Of a stretch of DNA of 64,000 nt, positions 17,467-26,529 are shown one piece after another; position 1 is the stretch's first letter, and each line of letters starts with the position of its first letter. The DNA is from Alkalihalobacillus sp. TS-13 (GTDB lineage: Bacteria > Bacillota > Bacilli > Bacillales > Fictibacillaceae): NCBI RefSeq assembly GCF_019720915.1, contig NZ_JAHKSI010000001.1:62001-126000 (forward strand), written 5' to 3'. Both the position numbers and the translations under genes were made by a program. The notes below the pieces were generated by a model, which searched no databases, had not been told where the DNA came from, and saw nothing but the letters and a program-made list of their open reading frames with translations.

Positions 17467-18755
17467 TGGATGCGAATATGTTAGCTGTTCTAGGTATCGT
17501 AGTCCTATTCACTTTAATGTTCTTACGATTGCCGATCAGCTTTGCAATGATGATTGTCGGTTTCTTCGGTGTCTTGATCTATGCCTCGCCCAGAGCAGCT
17601 TATAACCTGCTGAGTGCTGATTTATGGAACCAGTTTTCAAGCTATTCATTAAGTGTGATCCCCCTCTATATTTTTATGGGGGAAATCATTTTTCGCACAG
17701 GTGTGACAGAAAAGCTATTTCAATCAGCGTACAAATGGGTTGGTCATTTTCGTGGTGGTATGGCGAGTACCACGATTTTAGCGAGTGCAGGATTTGCCTC
17801 GATCAGTGGTTCAAATTCTGCAACTGCTGCGACCATGGCGACGATGTCTCTCCCAGAGCTGGATAAATACAAATACAATAAGGCGCTTAGCACTGGAAGC
17901 ATCGCGACAGGGGGGACACTTGGAATCATAATCCCGCCAAGTACGGTTCTTATTGTCCTGGCCCTCCAGATGGAACTATCAGTCAGGGATTTATTCGTTG
18001 CCAGTATCATCCCAGGTATTTTTTTAACCCTTTTGTTGATTGTAACTGTTTTAGGTTTATGCCGTCTCTACCCGGATTACGGTCCTTCTGGTGAACGCTC
18101 GAATATGAAGGAAAGAATCAACTCGTTAAAAGATGTCATCCCGATTGGATTACTGTTCTTATTTGTCATCGGAGGTCTCTATTTAGGTTGGTTTACGCCG
18201 ACAGAATCAGGTGCATTTGGAGCGTTTGGCGCAATTGTCCTTTCTCTTTTGATGAAAAAGCTGACATGGGAACGTTTTAAATCTGCAATGGCAGGAACGC
18301 TTAAGTCAGCGGCGATGGTCTTGATGTTAGTGGTGGCAGCGATGGTGTTCGGTCGCTTTTTAGCGATAACGAGATTGCCATTCACAGTAGCAGAATGGGT
18401 GGGCCAATTGCCTGTCCAGCCAATTGTTGTTCTATGTGCTGTACTGCTGATTTATATCATAGGCGGATCAATTATGGATGCGCTCGGATTTCTAATCATT
18501 TCAATCCCGATTTTTTATCCGATGGTGATCGCATTAGGTTATGATCCTGTATGGTTTGCGGTCCTTCTTTGTGTCGTCACTAGTTTAGGGGCAATCACCC
18601 CTCCTGTCGGAATCAATGCTTTCATTGTCCAGGGGATGACCCCGGATACCCCTATCACTACTGTGTTCAAAGGAACGGCTTACTTTTTTGTCACCTACAT
18701 CATTTTTATCAGCTTACTTATCATGTTTCCGCAAATCATTTTGGTATTCGTGTGA
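17466..18755 (+). CDS. TRAP transporter large permease DctM (copy 1)
   Basis: 429-aa integral membrane protein with about 12 hydrophobic helices. Family marks include ASISGSNSATAATMATMSLPEL, TGGTLGIIIPPSTVLIV and LGAITPPVGINAFIVQ, the glycine/proline re-entrant loops of the DctM sodium and substrate sites. It forms the transport channel with DctQ and is fed by the DctP lipoproteins. The ATG at 17466 overlaps the dctQ stop. An in-frame upstream ATG is possible but lies within dctQ. Confidence 0.93.
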   Translation: MDANMLAVLGIVVLFTLMFLRLPISFAMMIVGFFGVLIYASPRAAYNLLSADLWNQFSSYSLSVIPLYIFMGEIIFRTGVTEKLFQSAYKWVGHFRGGMASTTILASAGFASISGSNSATAATMATMSLPELDKYKYNKALSTGSIATGGTLGIIIPPSTVLIVLALQMELSVRDLFVASIIPGIFLTLLLIVTVLGLCRLYPDYGPSGERSNMKERINSLKDVIPIGLLFLFVIGGLYLGWFTPTESGAFGAFGAIVLSLLMKKLTWERFKSAMAGTLKSAAMVLMLVVAAMVFGRFLAITRLPFTVAEWVGQLPVQPIVVLCAVLLIYIIGGSIMDALGFLIISIPIFYPMVIALGYDPVWFAVLLCVVTSLGAITPPVGINAFIVQGMTPDTPITTVFKGTAYFFVTYIIFISLLIMFPQIILVFV

Positions 18756-18794
18756 TTTTTCCTTTTACATACCTTGGGAGAAGGAGGATATTAT

Positions 18795-18911
18795 GTGAGT
18801 TTAATCGATTTTTTGAAAGATATTTTAGAGGAAGAGGAAGTTGAAATGTTTACCGCTGATCCTGCTTTTACCTTTTTGTTTGAAGAAATTGAGGATGATG
18901 AGTATGAATGA
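18795..18911 (+). CDS. Small acidic ORF, 38 aa
   Basis: This 38-codon frame starts with GTG at 18795, 7 bases after a perfect AAGGAGG (18781-18787), and overlaps the amidase start at 18904 by 8 bases. The product is strongly acidic, with EEEE and EEIEDDEYE clusters and a hydrophobic core TFLF. I do not recognise it. It may be a small regulatory or chaperone-like protein, or a translational coupler that sets amidase expression. The ribosome binding site is stronger than that of the amidase, which supports real translation. Confidence 0.6.
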   Translation: MSLIDFLKDILEEEEVEMFTADPAFTFLFEEIEDDEYE

Positions 18912-20301
18912 ACTATTGTTTACGGACATCCATACAGTCAGTGGATTACTGAAAACGAAGAAACTATCACCTGTCGAATTGACGAAAATGACACTCCATC
19001 AGATCCAGGAGCATGATCCGACACTCACTGCCTTTATTACGGTGATGGTGGAGGAATCATTAGCCCAATCCATGCAAGCAGAACAGGAGATCCAAGAGGG
19101 GAAATATAAGGGCCGGCTCCACGGAGTACCAATTGCCGTCAAAGACATCCTGCAAACAAAAGGGGTCCGGACGACCGGGGGTTCTAAAATTTTCGAAAAT
19201 TGGATGCCAGATCGGGATGCTGTCTCTGTTCAAAAACTTAAAGATGCAGGGGCAATTATTATCGGGAAAGCGAACCTGCATGAATTTGCCATGGGTGCCA
19301 CAACAGAAAATCCTCATTATGGAAGTACACGGAATCCGTGGGATTTAAAGAAGATACCTGGCGGGTCCAGTGGTGGTTCAGCAGTGGCGACTGCTGCTGG
19401 AATGGCATTCGGTGCAATCGGGACAGATACGGCTGGTTCAATCAGATTGCCAGCTGCAATGTGTGGAACAGTTGGCTTTAAACCTACCTATAATCTGGTC
19501 AGTCAAAAAGGAAGCTTTCCGTTCAGTTGGTCACTCGACCATGTAGGACCGATGACGAGGACAGTCAATGACGCAGTCATCATGCTTGAAACAATGAAAG
19601 AGAAGATTGAAAAGATGGAGGAGGCAAAGGTCATTCCATTGGAAAATCTAAAGGGAATGAGACTCGGATTTCCTGAAGGCTATATGTTATCGGGAATAGA
19701 ACCTGGCGTCAAAAGGGTGATAGAGAAGGCTCTCGATCGATTGCAAGATCTCGGAGCCGAAATCATCCCTATTGAACTGCCGTTGATCGAACAAGCACTT
19801 GATGCTTTGAAAACGATCGCGCAATCGGAAGTACTTTCATTTCACGGACCGCTGTTAAATAAATATGGACATCTTTATGGAGAAGATTTAAAGTATCGTT
19901 TCCGATTTGGCCATGATATACCTGCAATAGCGTATATAAATGCTCAGCGGATACGTAAACAATTCATAAAGAAAACCTTAAGGCAAATGGAAAACATTGA
20001 TGCACTCGTGGGCCCTACGAATGTTCAAGAACCTTTTGAAATCGGAACGATGGTCCCGGAGCAAGCGATCAGCAATATGTTTACGCTGGGTAAAACCCCA
20101 CTAGCCAATATCCTTGGGTTTCCTGCATTATCTGTTCCATGTGGATTCACGCAAGCAGGTATCCCTGTCGGCCTGCAGTTAATCGGTAAACCTTATTCCG
20201 ATAGAAACGTTCTTCAAATTGGTGAATGCTATGAAAAAGCTGAAAACTGGATCGAAGCTCTTCGAAAAAATAAAAATTACGTGAAACTCCCTCAGGGTTA
20301 G
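18904..20301 (+). CDS. Amidase signature family hydrolase
   Basis: 465-aa amidase of the GatA/fatty-acid-amide-hydrolase family. The catalytic Ser-cisSer-Lys triad is visible as VAVKDI (Lys), GGSSGGSA (cis-Ser) and GTDTAGSIRLPAAMCG (nucleophile region). It hydrolyses an amide to acid and ammonia or amine. Among several ATG codons, the one at 18904 is spaced best from GAGG at about 18891-18894. It overlaps the 38-aa ORF. In indole-acetate clusters an amidase (IacH) occurs in similar company, but whether this one acts on indole-acetamide-like compounds is only inference. Confidence 0.92.
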   Translation: MNELLFTDIHTVSGLLKTKKLSPVELTKMTLHQIQEHDPTLTAFITVMVEESLAQSMQAEQEIQEGKYKGRLHGVPIAVKDILQTKGVRTTGGSKIFENWMPDRDAVSVQKLKDAGAIIIGKANLHEFAMGATTENPHYGSTRNPWDLKKIPGGSSGGSAVATAAGMAFGAIGTDTAGSIRLPAAMCGTVGFKPTYNLVSQKGSFPFSWSLDHVGPMTRTVNDAVIMLETMKEKIEKMEEAKVIPLENLKGMRLGFPEGYMLSGIEPGVKRVIEKALDRLQDLGAEIIPIELPLIEQALDALKTIAQSEVLSFHGPLLNKYGHLYGEDLKYRFRFGHDIPAIAYINAQRIRKQFIKKTLRQMENIDALVGPTNVQEPFEIGTMVPEQAISNMFTLGKTPLANILGFPALSVPCGFTQAGIPVGLQLIGKPYSDRNVLQIGECYEKAENWIEALRKNKNYVKLPQG

Positions 20302-20319
20302 AAAGGGGCTGGAATAGAA

Positions 20320-21372
20320 ATGGGATCAAATCGAAAGTTGGTGAAAGTCCTATGGAATGTCGTTTGGGCCGTCACGATCATTTCTTTATTAGTTGCTTGC
20401 AGTACAAATGAAGAGGGGACAGCAAACGCAGAAAAGGAAAAGATCAAACTGTCCTATGCTTTTTTTGCTCCAGATAGTACGTTTCCTGCAGTGCAAATGA
20501 AAAAGTGGTCGGAAGAATTAGAGAAAAGGACAGATGGACAAGTCGAAGTCGAGTTGTTTTTCGGAGGTTCGTTATTAGAAGCGAACAACATGTTTGAGGG
20601 AGTTGCCAATGGGACAGCTGACATCGGCCTTACAGCTACAACGTACGAGCCTGGACGTTTTCCTTTATTGGAAATATCAGATCTGCCCTCAGGCTATCCA
20701 AATTCAGAAGTGGCCAGTCAAGTTGTCAACGATTTAATTGAAGAATATCCACCAGAAGCGTTGAGTGACTTTAAGATCATCACTTCTTTCGCCACTGAAC
20801 CCTCTTATATCCAATCGGTAGATCCGATCTCAAACCTGAAAGATCTATCGGGGAAACAATTGAGGATTTCCGGTGCCCTTACCCCGGTCATGAAAAAACT
20901 AGGGGCTGCCCCTGTCGGAATGTCACAGGCTGAAGTGCCAGAAGCGTTACAGACTGGGGTCATTGAAGGAAATATTTCTTCACGGGAAGTCTTGAAGGAT
21001 TTCAAATTAGCAGAAACAGCTAAATATGTAACCGATTATCCACTGACAATAACGTCTTTCGTAGCAGTAATGAACAAAGATACATGGGAAGGGTTACCTG
21101 ATGATGTGAAAAAAGTGATCGATGAACTGAATGGAGAAATGAGTATTTTCACAGGTAAGTATTTAGATGAACACGTAAAAGAAGCCATGGAGTGGAGTAA
21201 AGAAACAGAAAACTTAGAAGTCATCTCTTTATCGCAAGAGGAGGAATTGAAGTGGGAAGAAACATTGAAAGAGATACAGGAAGATGTCGTTGAAATGGTT
21301 GATTCTAAGGGATTGCCTGGATCTGAATACCGTGACCGCTTGTATGAATTGGTTGAAAAATATTCTGAATAG
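20320..21372 (+). CDS. TRAP transporter substrate-binding lipoprotein DctP (copy 2)
   Basis: 350-aa DctP protein with signal peptide and lipobox LVAC. It matches copy 1 in long blocks: FFAP-x2-TFPAVQM, RTDG-x-VEVELF, GGSLLEANNM, GAAPVGMSQAEVPEALQTG. This points to a duplication within the locus. Either it binds a related compound or gives a second affinity for the same permease, since no DctQ/DctM follows it. The ATG at 20320 follows GAAAGGGGCTGG. The flanking genes are amidase and opine dehydrogenase-like. Confidence 0.92.
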   Translation: MGSNRKLVKVLWNVVWAVTIISLLVACSTNEEGTANAEKEKIKLSYAFFAPDSTFPAVQMKKWSEELEKRTDGQVEVELFFGGSLLEANNMFEGVANGTADIGLTATTYEPGRFPLLEISDLPSGYPNSEVASQVVNDLIEEYPPEALSDFKIITSFATEPSYIQSVDPISNLKDLSGKQLRISGALTPVMKKLGAAPVGMSQAEVPEALQTGVIEGNISSREVLKDFKLAETAKYVTDYPLTITSFVAVMNKDTWEGLPDDVKKVIDELNGEMSIFTGKYLDEHVKEAMEWSKETENLEVISLSQEEELKWEETLKEIQEDVVEMVDSKGLPGSEYRDRLYELVEKYSE

Positions 21373-21397
21373 ACAAAAAATAGAGGTGGGATGAACT

Positions 21398-22498
21398 ATG
21401 GAAATAGCAGTTTTAGGCGGAGGTAACGGGTCATACGCGGCAGCGATCGATTTAACCGAAAAGGGGCATCATGTACGACTATGGAGAAGGAATCAAGAGG
21501 CTTTCCGCTCTGTATTAGAGAGTCAGGCTATCCAAGTGAAAGATTCCAGGGGAACAAGAATGGTTCCCCTTAAAATGGCAACATCAGATTTGAAAGAAGC
21601 TGTGGAAGGAGCCGATCTCATTGTCATTCCTTTACCGGCTTTTACACAACGTACGGTTGCGAAGAGGCTTGCCCCTGTATTGGAAGATGGCCAGGTTATC
21701 TTTTTACCACCTGGGACATTCGGCAGTTACTTGATGGCAAGGGTCCTTGTGGAAGAGGGCTGTAATGCGGATGTCGTCTTTGCAGAAACAGGGACCCTTC
21801 CCTATTTGGCAAGAAAGTATGATGAACAAACCGTTTCGATTTCTGGCAGAGCCACACGACTTCCTACTGGCATATTCCCAAGTGACCAGTCTGACCATGC
21901 TTTTGGAATCCTACAAAAGGCATACCCTTCGATTGAACCGATCGAAGATGCACTCGATGGTGCTCTGATGAATGCAGGCCCGATCATTCACCCACCCCTT
22001 ATCCTCATGAATGCAGGCCCGATCGAACATTTTGAAAAATGGGATATCCATGATGAAGGAACACAACCGTCTATCCGGAACGTCCACAGGTCTCTTGATG
22101 GGGAACGAATCAAAATTCGTGAAGCATTAGGGTACAACCCTCCGCACTTCCCACTGGAAGATCACTATAGCGATGAAGGAGAGGAATGGATGTACGGGGA
22201 TGGGGCACACGAAGAGCTTGTCGATGGTGAAGATTGGTATGAAAAACTTGATTTGAAGACCCATCGTTATATGCAAGAAGATATCGTTTGCGGCCTTGCC
22301 TTTCTCGTTTCCCTTGGGGATTGGTTGACTATCAAAACACCAACTGCGACAGGGTTACTAGCCATTGCGTCCAGCATAATGGAAAAGGATTTACGTGAAA
22401 TCGGCAGAACGATGGAAAACCTGAAGCTTTCCAGTCTGTCGAAGGAGGATTTGAAAGAAATCTTGGAAAATGGAATAAAGCAATATGAAACCCAGTAA
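21398..22498 (+). CDS. NAD/NADP octopine/nopaline dehydrogenase-family protein
   Basis: 366-aa two-domain dehydrogenase. The N-terminal Rossmann fold begins AVLGGGNGSYAAAIDL, and the C-terminal helical domain carries NAGPIIHPPLILMNAGPIEH (about residues 191-210), the His-containing substrate site of opine dehydrogenases. Opine enzymes link or split N-(carboxyalkyl) amino acids. In this locus it may oxidatively cleave an amine-linked conjugate (inference). The two codon-identical 18-base segments at 21968 and 22007 encode the repeated MNAGPI within this motif. It overlaps the next gene by 14 bases. Confidence 0.85.
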   Translation: MEIAVLGGGNGSYAAAIDLTEKGHHVRLWRRNQEAFRSVLESQAIQVKDSRGTRMVPLKMATSDLKEAVEGADLIVIPLPAFTQRTVAKRLAPVLEDGQVIFLPPGTFGSYLMARVLVEEGCNADVVFAETGTLPYLARKYDEQTVSISGRATRLPTGIFPSDQSDHAFGILQKAYPSIEPIEDALDGALMNAGPIIHPPLILMNAGPIEHFEKWDIHDEGTQPSIRNVHRSLDGERIKIREALGYNPPHFPLEDHYSDEGEEWMYGDGAHEELVDGEDWYEKLDLKTHRYMQEDIVCGLAFLVSLGDWLTIKTPTATGLLAIASSIMEKDLREIGRTMENLKLSSLSKEDLKEILENGIKQYETQ

Positions 22499-23519
22499 AG
22501 GAGTAATCGCAATAGCCGGAGCAGGCAGGATGGGAAGAGGAATCGCCCTGACATTCGCTTATCAAGGATATCAAGTGAAACTCCTGGATATCAAAAATAG
22601 AGACACAGAAGAATTCCAGCAATTGAAAACAACGGTCTTCCATGAAATCAAAAATCAGCTGGATGTCCTGGTCTTAGGGGACGTCATCCTGCGAGACTCT
22701 ATTCCAGCCATTCTAGACCGGATCGAAGTCTCCTCCATCCATACTGACAATGAAGCTTCATGGAAGGAGTCCGAGATACTGTTCGAAGCCGTACCGGAAG
22801 CTTTGGAAATCAAAGAAGAAGTTTTCAAGTGTATTTGCCCTCATTTGTCTCCAACAGCGATGATCGCTTCTACCACCTCATCTTTTTCGGCAAATGAACT
22901 AGCTGAATTTGTGACAACGAAGGCAAGATTCATGAATACACATTGGTTGAATCCAGCTTACTTGATCCCGCTGGTCGAAGTAAGTCCATCGAATGAAACG
23001 AGTAAAGAATCTTTGCAAGAAATGTTTTCATTGCTTGAAAGCATAGGAAAGGTTCCGGTTGAATGCAAACCTTCACCAGGCTTCATCGTTCCGAGAATCC
23101 AAGCGCTCGCCATGAATGAGGCATCCCGTCTAGTCGAAGAGGGAGTAGCCTCTGTAGAGGATATCGACAAAGCTTCAAAGGTAGGTTTTGGAATCAGGTT
23201 CGCAGTGCTTGGATTGTTGGAGTTCATCGATTGGGGAGGCGCAGACACACTATTCCATGCGAGTAATTATTTGCAACATTCAATGGAGGATGACCGTTTT
23301 GAAACTCCAGAAATCATCAAGAAAAAGATGGCTGATGGGGAAATCGGCATGAAAGCGAGGAAGGGGTTTTATTCCTTTGATGAAACAACGATCAATGACT
23401 ATCAAATCCAGACCCTCCAAAAGTTCATTGACCTTATGAAACACTTAGGATTAATGGAAGATAACCAGTTTCATAAGGGAATGACTGGTTTCAAGGAAGC
23501 AGATCGTATTCAGAATTAA
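22485..23519 (+). CDS. 3-hydroxyacyl-CoA dehydrogenase-like NAD enzyme
   Basis: 344-aa protein with the NAD-binding start IAGAGRMGRGIALTFAYQG and the 3HCDH landmarks ASTTSSFSANELA, MNTHWLNPAYLIPLVEVSP (catalytic His-containing loop) and KPSPGFIVPRIQALAMNEA. It oxidises a 3-hydroxy acid or hydroxyacyl-CoA. Similar proteins include L-carnitine and beta-hydroxybutyryl-CoA dehydrogenases, so exact substrate is open. Translationally coupled to the opine dehydrogenase-like gene by a 14-base overlap. Confidence 0.87.
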   Translation: MKPSKGVIAIAGAGRMGRGIALTFAYQGYQVKLLDIKNRDTEEFQQLKTTVFHEIKNQLDVLVLGDVILRDSIPAILDRIEVSSIHTDNEASWKESEILFEAVPEALEIKEEVFKCICPHLSPTAMIASTTSSFSANELAEFVTTKARFMNTHWLNPAYLIPLVEVSPSNETSKESLQEMFSLLESIGKVPVECKPSPGFIVPRIQALAMNEASRLVEEGVASVEDIDKASKVGFGIRFAVLGLLEFIDWGGADTLFHASNYLQHSMEDDRFETPEIIKKKMADGEIGMKARKGFYSFDETTINDYQIQTLQKFIDLMKHLGLMEDNQFHKGMTGFKEADRIQN

Positions 23520-23544
23520 TCGAAGGGAATGTGGAAAAGCGTTC

Positions 23545-24543
23545 ATGAAAATGAAAAAAACATTCTATTTAGTCGTATTAACATGTTTACTCGTCCTATC
23601 TTCCGCTTGTTCAGCGCAAAGTTCAGGTGGAGAAGGATCCGATATCACGCTTAATGCAGTCAGTTTCTTAGCCAAGGACCATCCTTTGACAGCGACATTA
23701 CATGACTGGAAAGATAGGGTGGAAGAAGCAACGGATGGAAGAGTGAAAGTCAATTGGAGAGGCGGGGCTGATGTCATTCCGATTGGTGAACAATTCGAAG
23801 CCATGCAATCTGGTGCAATCGATATTAATTTCACTTACATTGGGCAATATCAATCCCTTATGCCTGAATCCTTAAGTATAGCCCTTTCTCAATTCCAACC
23901 GTGGGAAGAACGTGAACAGGGATTCTATGACTATATGGTTGAACGTCATAAGGAATTGGACGTGATGTATATCGGACGATGGCTTACTGGGTCTCCAAGA
24001 TTATGGCTGAATGAACCGATTGATGCTGTATCCGATTTGAAAGGGATGTCGATCCGTTCTGCACCTAACTACAATCGTTTCTTTGAAGCATTAGGAATCA
24101 ATTCCAAAATGATCGATCCTTCAGAAGTTTATACTTCGCTTCAAACAGGTGTCGTCAAGGGATTTGTTTATGGGGGATTCAGTGGTCCAAGGAAAGATGG
24201 GTGGACAGATTCTACTAAATATGTAGTGGATCACCCATTCTGGACTCAAAATTGCGTAATTTTGATGAATAATAGCAAGTGGGGAGACATTTCAGAAGAA
24301 GATCAAAAAGCCATCATAGAGGCGACAGCTGAGTATGAGGAATATATGGTGGACTATTACAAGAAACAGGATAAGAAGGAGATTGAAGAATTGAAGGCAA
24401 ATGGTGTCGAGTTGATTGAATTGCCAGAGCCAGAAGCGGAAAAATTCCTGGAAACGGCCTATGAAACGGAGTGGAAACATTTAGAGGGAGAAGTACCTGA
24501 ATTGGTTGATAAATTAAGAGAGTTGACGACAAAGCCGGATTAA
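23545..24543 (+). CDS. TRAP transporter substrate-binding lipoprotein DctP (copy 3)
   Basis: 332-aa DctP-type lipoprotein with signal peptide and lipobox SSAC. It diverges from copies 1 and 2 and contains IPIGEQFEAMQSGAIDINFTYIG and the Arg-bearing LKGMSIRSAPNYNRFFEALG. It is the last gene of the + arm, directly convergent with a DctM-DctQ pair on the other strand that lacks its own binding protein. It is therefore the likely partner of that pair (inference). Two adjacent ATG codons are possible starts. Confidence 0.9.
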   Translation: MKMKKTFYLVVLTCLLVLSSACSAQSSGGEGSDITLNAVSFLAKDHPLTATLHDWKDRVEEATDGRVKVNWRGGADVIPIGEQFEAMQSGAIDINFTYIGQYQSLMPESLSIALSQFQPWEEREQGFYDYMVERHKELDVMYIGRWLTGSPRLWLNEPIDAVSDLKGMSIRSAPNYNRFFEALGINSKMIDPSEVYTSLQTGVVKGFVYGGFSGPRKDGWTDSTKYVVDHPFWTQNCVILMNNSKWGDISEEDQKAIIEATAEYEEYMVDYYKKQDKKEIEELKANGVELIELPEPEAEKFLETAYETEWKHLEGEVPELVDKLRELTTKPD

Positions 24544-24567
24544 GAAACGAAACCCCTGTGCAAAAGA

Positions 24568-24606
24568 AATGAGCTGTTGAATTTAAATTCAGCAGCTCAT
24601 TTTTTA
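24568..24606. terminator. Strong terminator between the two convergent arms
   Basis: AATGAGCTG pairs with CAGCTCATT around GAATTTAAATTC, followed by TTTTTTA. It ends the + arm and, being symmetric, may also serve the - arm. Confidence 0.8.
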
Positions 24607-24634
24607 ATTGTTCGATTTTCTTACCTATTTTTTG

Positions 24635-25951
24635 TTATCGAATGAGGCTTGGCAGCCAAAGTGAAAGGGAAGGGAAGAGGATCAGGATGAGCATCAGTAT
24701 CCCATTTAATAGTATGAAGGGGATGACCGATTTATAAATCTGTACCATTGTAATTGAATCATCAGGCACAACAGCCTTCATTGCGAATAGATCCATTCCG
24801 AATGGTGGCGTTATGGTAGCCATTTGCATGTTTAGTAACATGATGACACCAAACCATAAAGGGTCGAATCCCATGCCACCAGCGATCGGCATCAATACTG
24901 GGAGGGTCATCATCATGATCGAAAGGGGCTCCATAAAACAACCCAGAATCAATAAGGAGATCTGTAGCAGAATTAAAATGACCAAAGGTGGATAATTCAA
25001 ATTACTTACAAGTTGGACGAGCCCCTGGGTGACCCCTGTATAGCTCAAGATTTGTCCGAATGTGGTTGAACCGACAATGATCATGAAGATCATGACACTG
25101 GACTTGAAGGTCCCGGTCAATGAATCCCGGATGCTTTTCCATGTCAGTCCACCATAAAAATAGGATAGGATGACAGTTCCTATAGCTCCTAATGCTGCAC
25201 TTTGTGTAGGTGTCCCGAACCCTAATATGATGACACCTAATAGGAGGAATACGATGATCCCTAATGGGAGTATGTATTTTACTGTATCCATTATTTTTTC
25301 AGACAATGGAATCTTTTCTACCTCATAAGTCGGGGCGAGGCCTGGCTGTAAAAAACTGCGAATGACGATATAGAAGAGAAATAAGGTTGCTAATAAAATA
25401 CCTGGGAGTACGATTGCAATTAAAAAATGACCGACAGGTATAGAAGCTAATGAAGCTAATAAAATGCCCAATGCTGTAGGTGGGATCATGGTCGCCAGAC
25501 CGGCACTGCCGAGAATCGGACCGACTGACATCGTATGACTATAGCCTTTCTTCTGCATATCCGGTACCAATAGGGAACCTAATAGCGCGGTACTTGCTAC
25601 GCTTGAACCGCTGAGTACAGAAAAAAAGGAACCACTTCCAACCGCAACAATGCTTAATCGACCAGGCAAACGACCAAACCACTTACCGATTGTTTCGAAT
25701 ACTTTGACCCCAAGTCCTGTCCTGAACATGATTTCTCCCATTAAAATGAACATCGGAATAGGCAATAAAGAGAACTTTGATACAGAATCGAAAATATTCA
25801 AGACAAGCTGATTGATTCCAGCGGTACCATTCCAAAGCAACATAGCGCCAATCAAATTGACTGTCAAGAACGAAAATGCGATTGGCAATCCGATGATAAA
25901 GAGCAGAAAAAGGGCTCCGAATATATAAAGGATGACGATCCACCAATCCAT
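24635..25951 (-). CDS. TRAP transporter large permease DctM (copy 2)
   Basis: 438-aa polytopic membrane protein of the DctM family, with AVGSGSFFSVLSGSSVASTALL, ATMIPPTALGILLAS and MATITPPFGMDLFAMK, the loop motifs that form the sodium and substrate sites. It is the last gene of the - arm and overlaps the dctQ stop by one base. It is not closely related to copy 1 in sequence. Its binding protein is absent from this strand; the convergent DctP at 23545 is the obvious candidate. Confidence 0.92.
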   Translation of the reverse strand: MDWWIVILYIFGALFLLFIIGLPIAFSFLTVNLIGAMLLWNGTAGINQLVLNIFDSVSKFSLLPIPMFILMGEIMFRTGLGVKVFETIGKWFGRLPGRLSIVAVGSGSFFSVLSGSSVASTALLGSLLVPDMQKKGYSHTMSVGPILGSAGLATMIPPTALGILLASLASIPVGHFLIAIVLPGILLATLFLFYIVIRSFLQPGLAPTYEVEKIPLSEKIMDTVKYILPLGIIVFLLLGVIILGFGTPTQSAALGAIGTVILSYFYGGLTWKSIRDSLTGTFKSSVMIFMIIVGSTTFGQILSYTGVTQGLVQLVSNLNYPPLVILILLQISLLILGCFMEPLSIMMMTLPVLMPIAGGMGFDPLWFGVIMLLNMQMATITPPFGMDLFAMKAVVPDDSITMVQIYKSVIPFILLNGILMLILILFPSLSLWLPSLIR

Positions 25952-26451
25952 TACATTCGACTCCTAATCCCTATTTTTGGTAAAAACGTCATGAGATTTC
26001 TTAAAAATTGTACGGACAAAAGCATAAAACCGATCGGTATGATGACAATCAATAAATAACGTGGGATTTGGAGAATAGCATCTGTATGGACCCCTTTGAC
26101 ATACATCTCCAGAGTTGCTAGAAATCCAAAAACGGTGATGACCAATGAAATGCCAAAACCGATAAGGGAGCTGATTAATCCGAATAGGTTCTTGAGTCGA
26201 TCTGGTACATGATTCAACACAAGGTCAAAGTGGATATGGCCACCTTCCCTCAGTAACCAGGCTGCCCCTAAAAAGGTAAGGAACACCAACAGATACTCTG
26301 TAACTTCCAAAACCCAGGGGATGGATCGGTTTAATAGATTGGAAGTCAGCACATCGATAATGATCAATAGACCGATGATGACAAGGATGGATTTCCCGAT
26401 CGAAGCCATCAGGTCTAATAAGACGTTGAAAAATCTACTTAGTTTATTCAA
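25951..26451 (-). CDS. TRAP transporter small permease DctQ (copy 2)
   Basis: 166-aa membrane protein with about four transmembrane helices and the DctQ segment WVLEVTEYLLVFLTFLGAAW followed by a His/Asp-bearing amphipathic turn (GGHIHFDLV). It partners DctM copy 2. The TTG at 26451 is chosen because AAGGAGG is 9 bases upstream; the TTG at 26460 would abut that site. No signal of disruption. Confidence 0.83.
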   Translation of the reverse strand: MNKLSRFFNVLLDLMASIGKSILVIIGLLIIIDVLTSNLLNRSIPWVLEVTEYLLVFLTFLGAAWLLREGGHIHFDLVLNHVPDRLKNLFGLISSLIGFGISLVITVFGFLATLEMYVKGVHTDAILQIPRYLLIVIIPIGFMLLSVQFLRNLMTFLPKIGIRSRM

Positions 26452-26529
26452 TATGGACAACCTCCTTCAATCAAGCTGTTAACCGACTACGACTATTACC
26501 AAGAAGAAATCAGCGAAAAAAGCATCGAC

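Noticed and set aside
21968-22024. Two identical 18-base segments ATGAATGCAGGCCCGATC 39 bases apart in the opine dehydrogenase-like gene
   Set aside because: Both encode the MNAGPI repeats of a known family motif (NAGPIIH...NAGPIE), so the repeat is explained by protein function.
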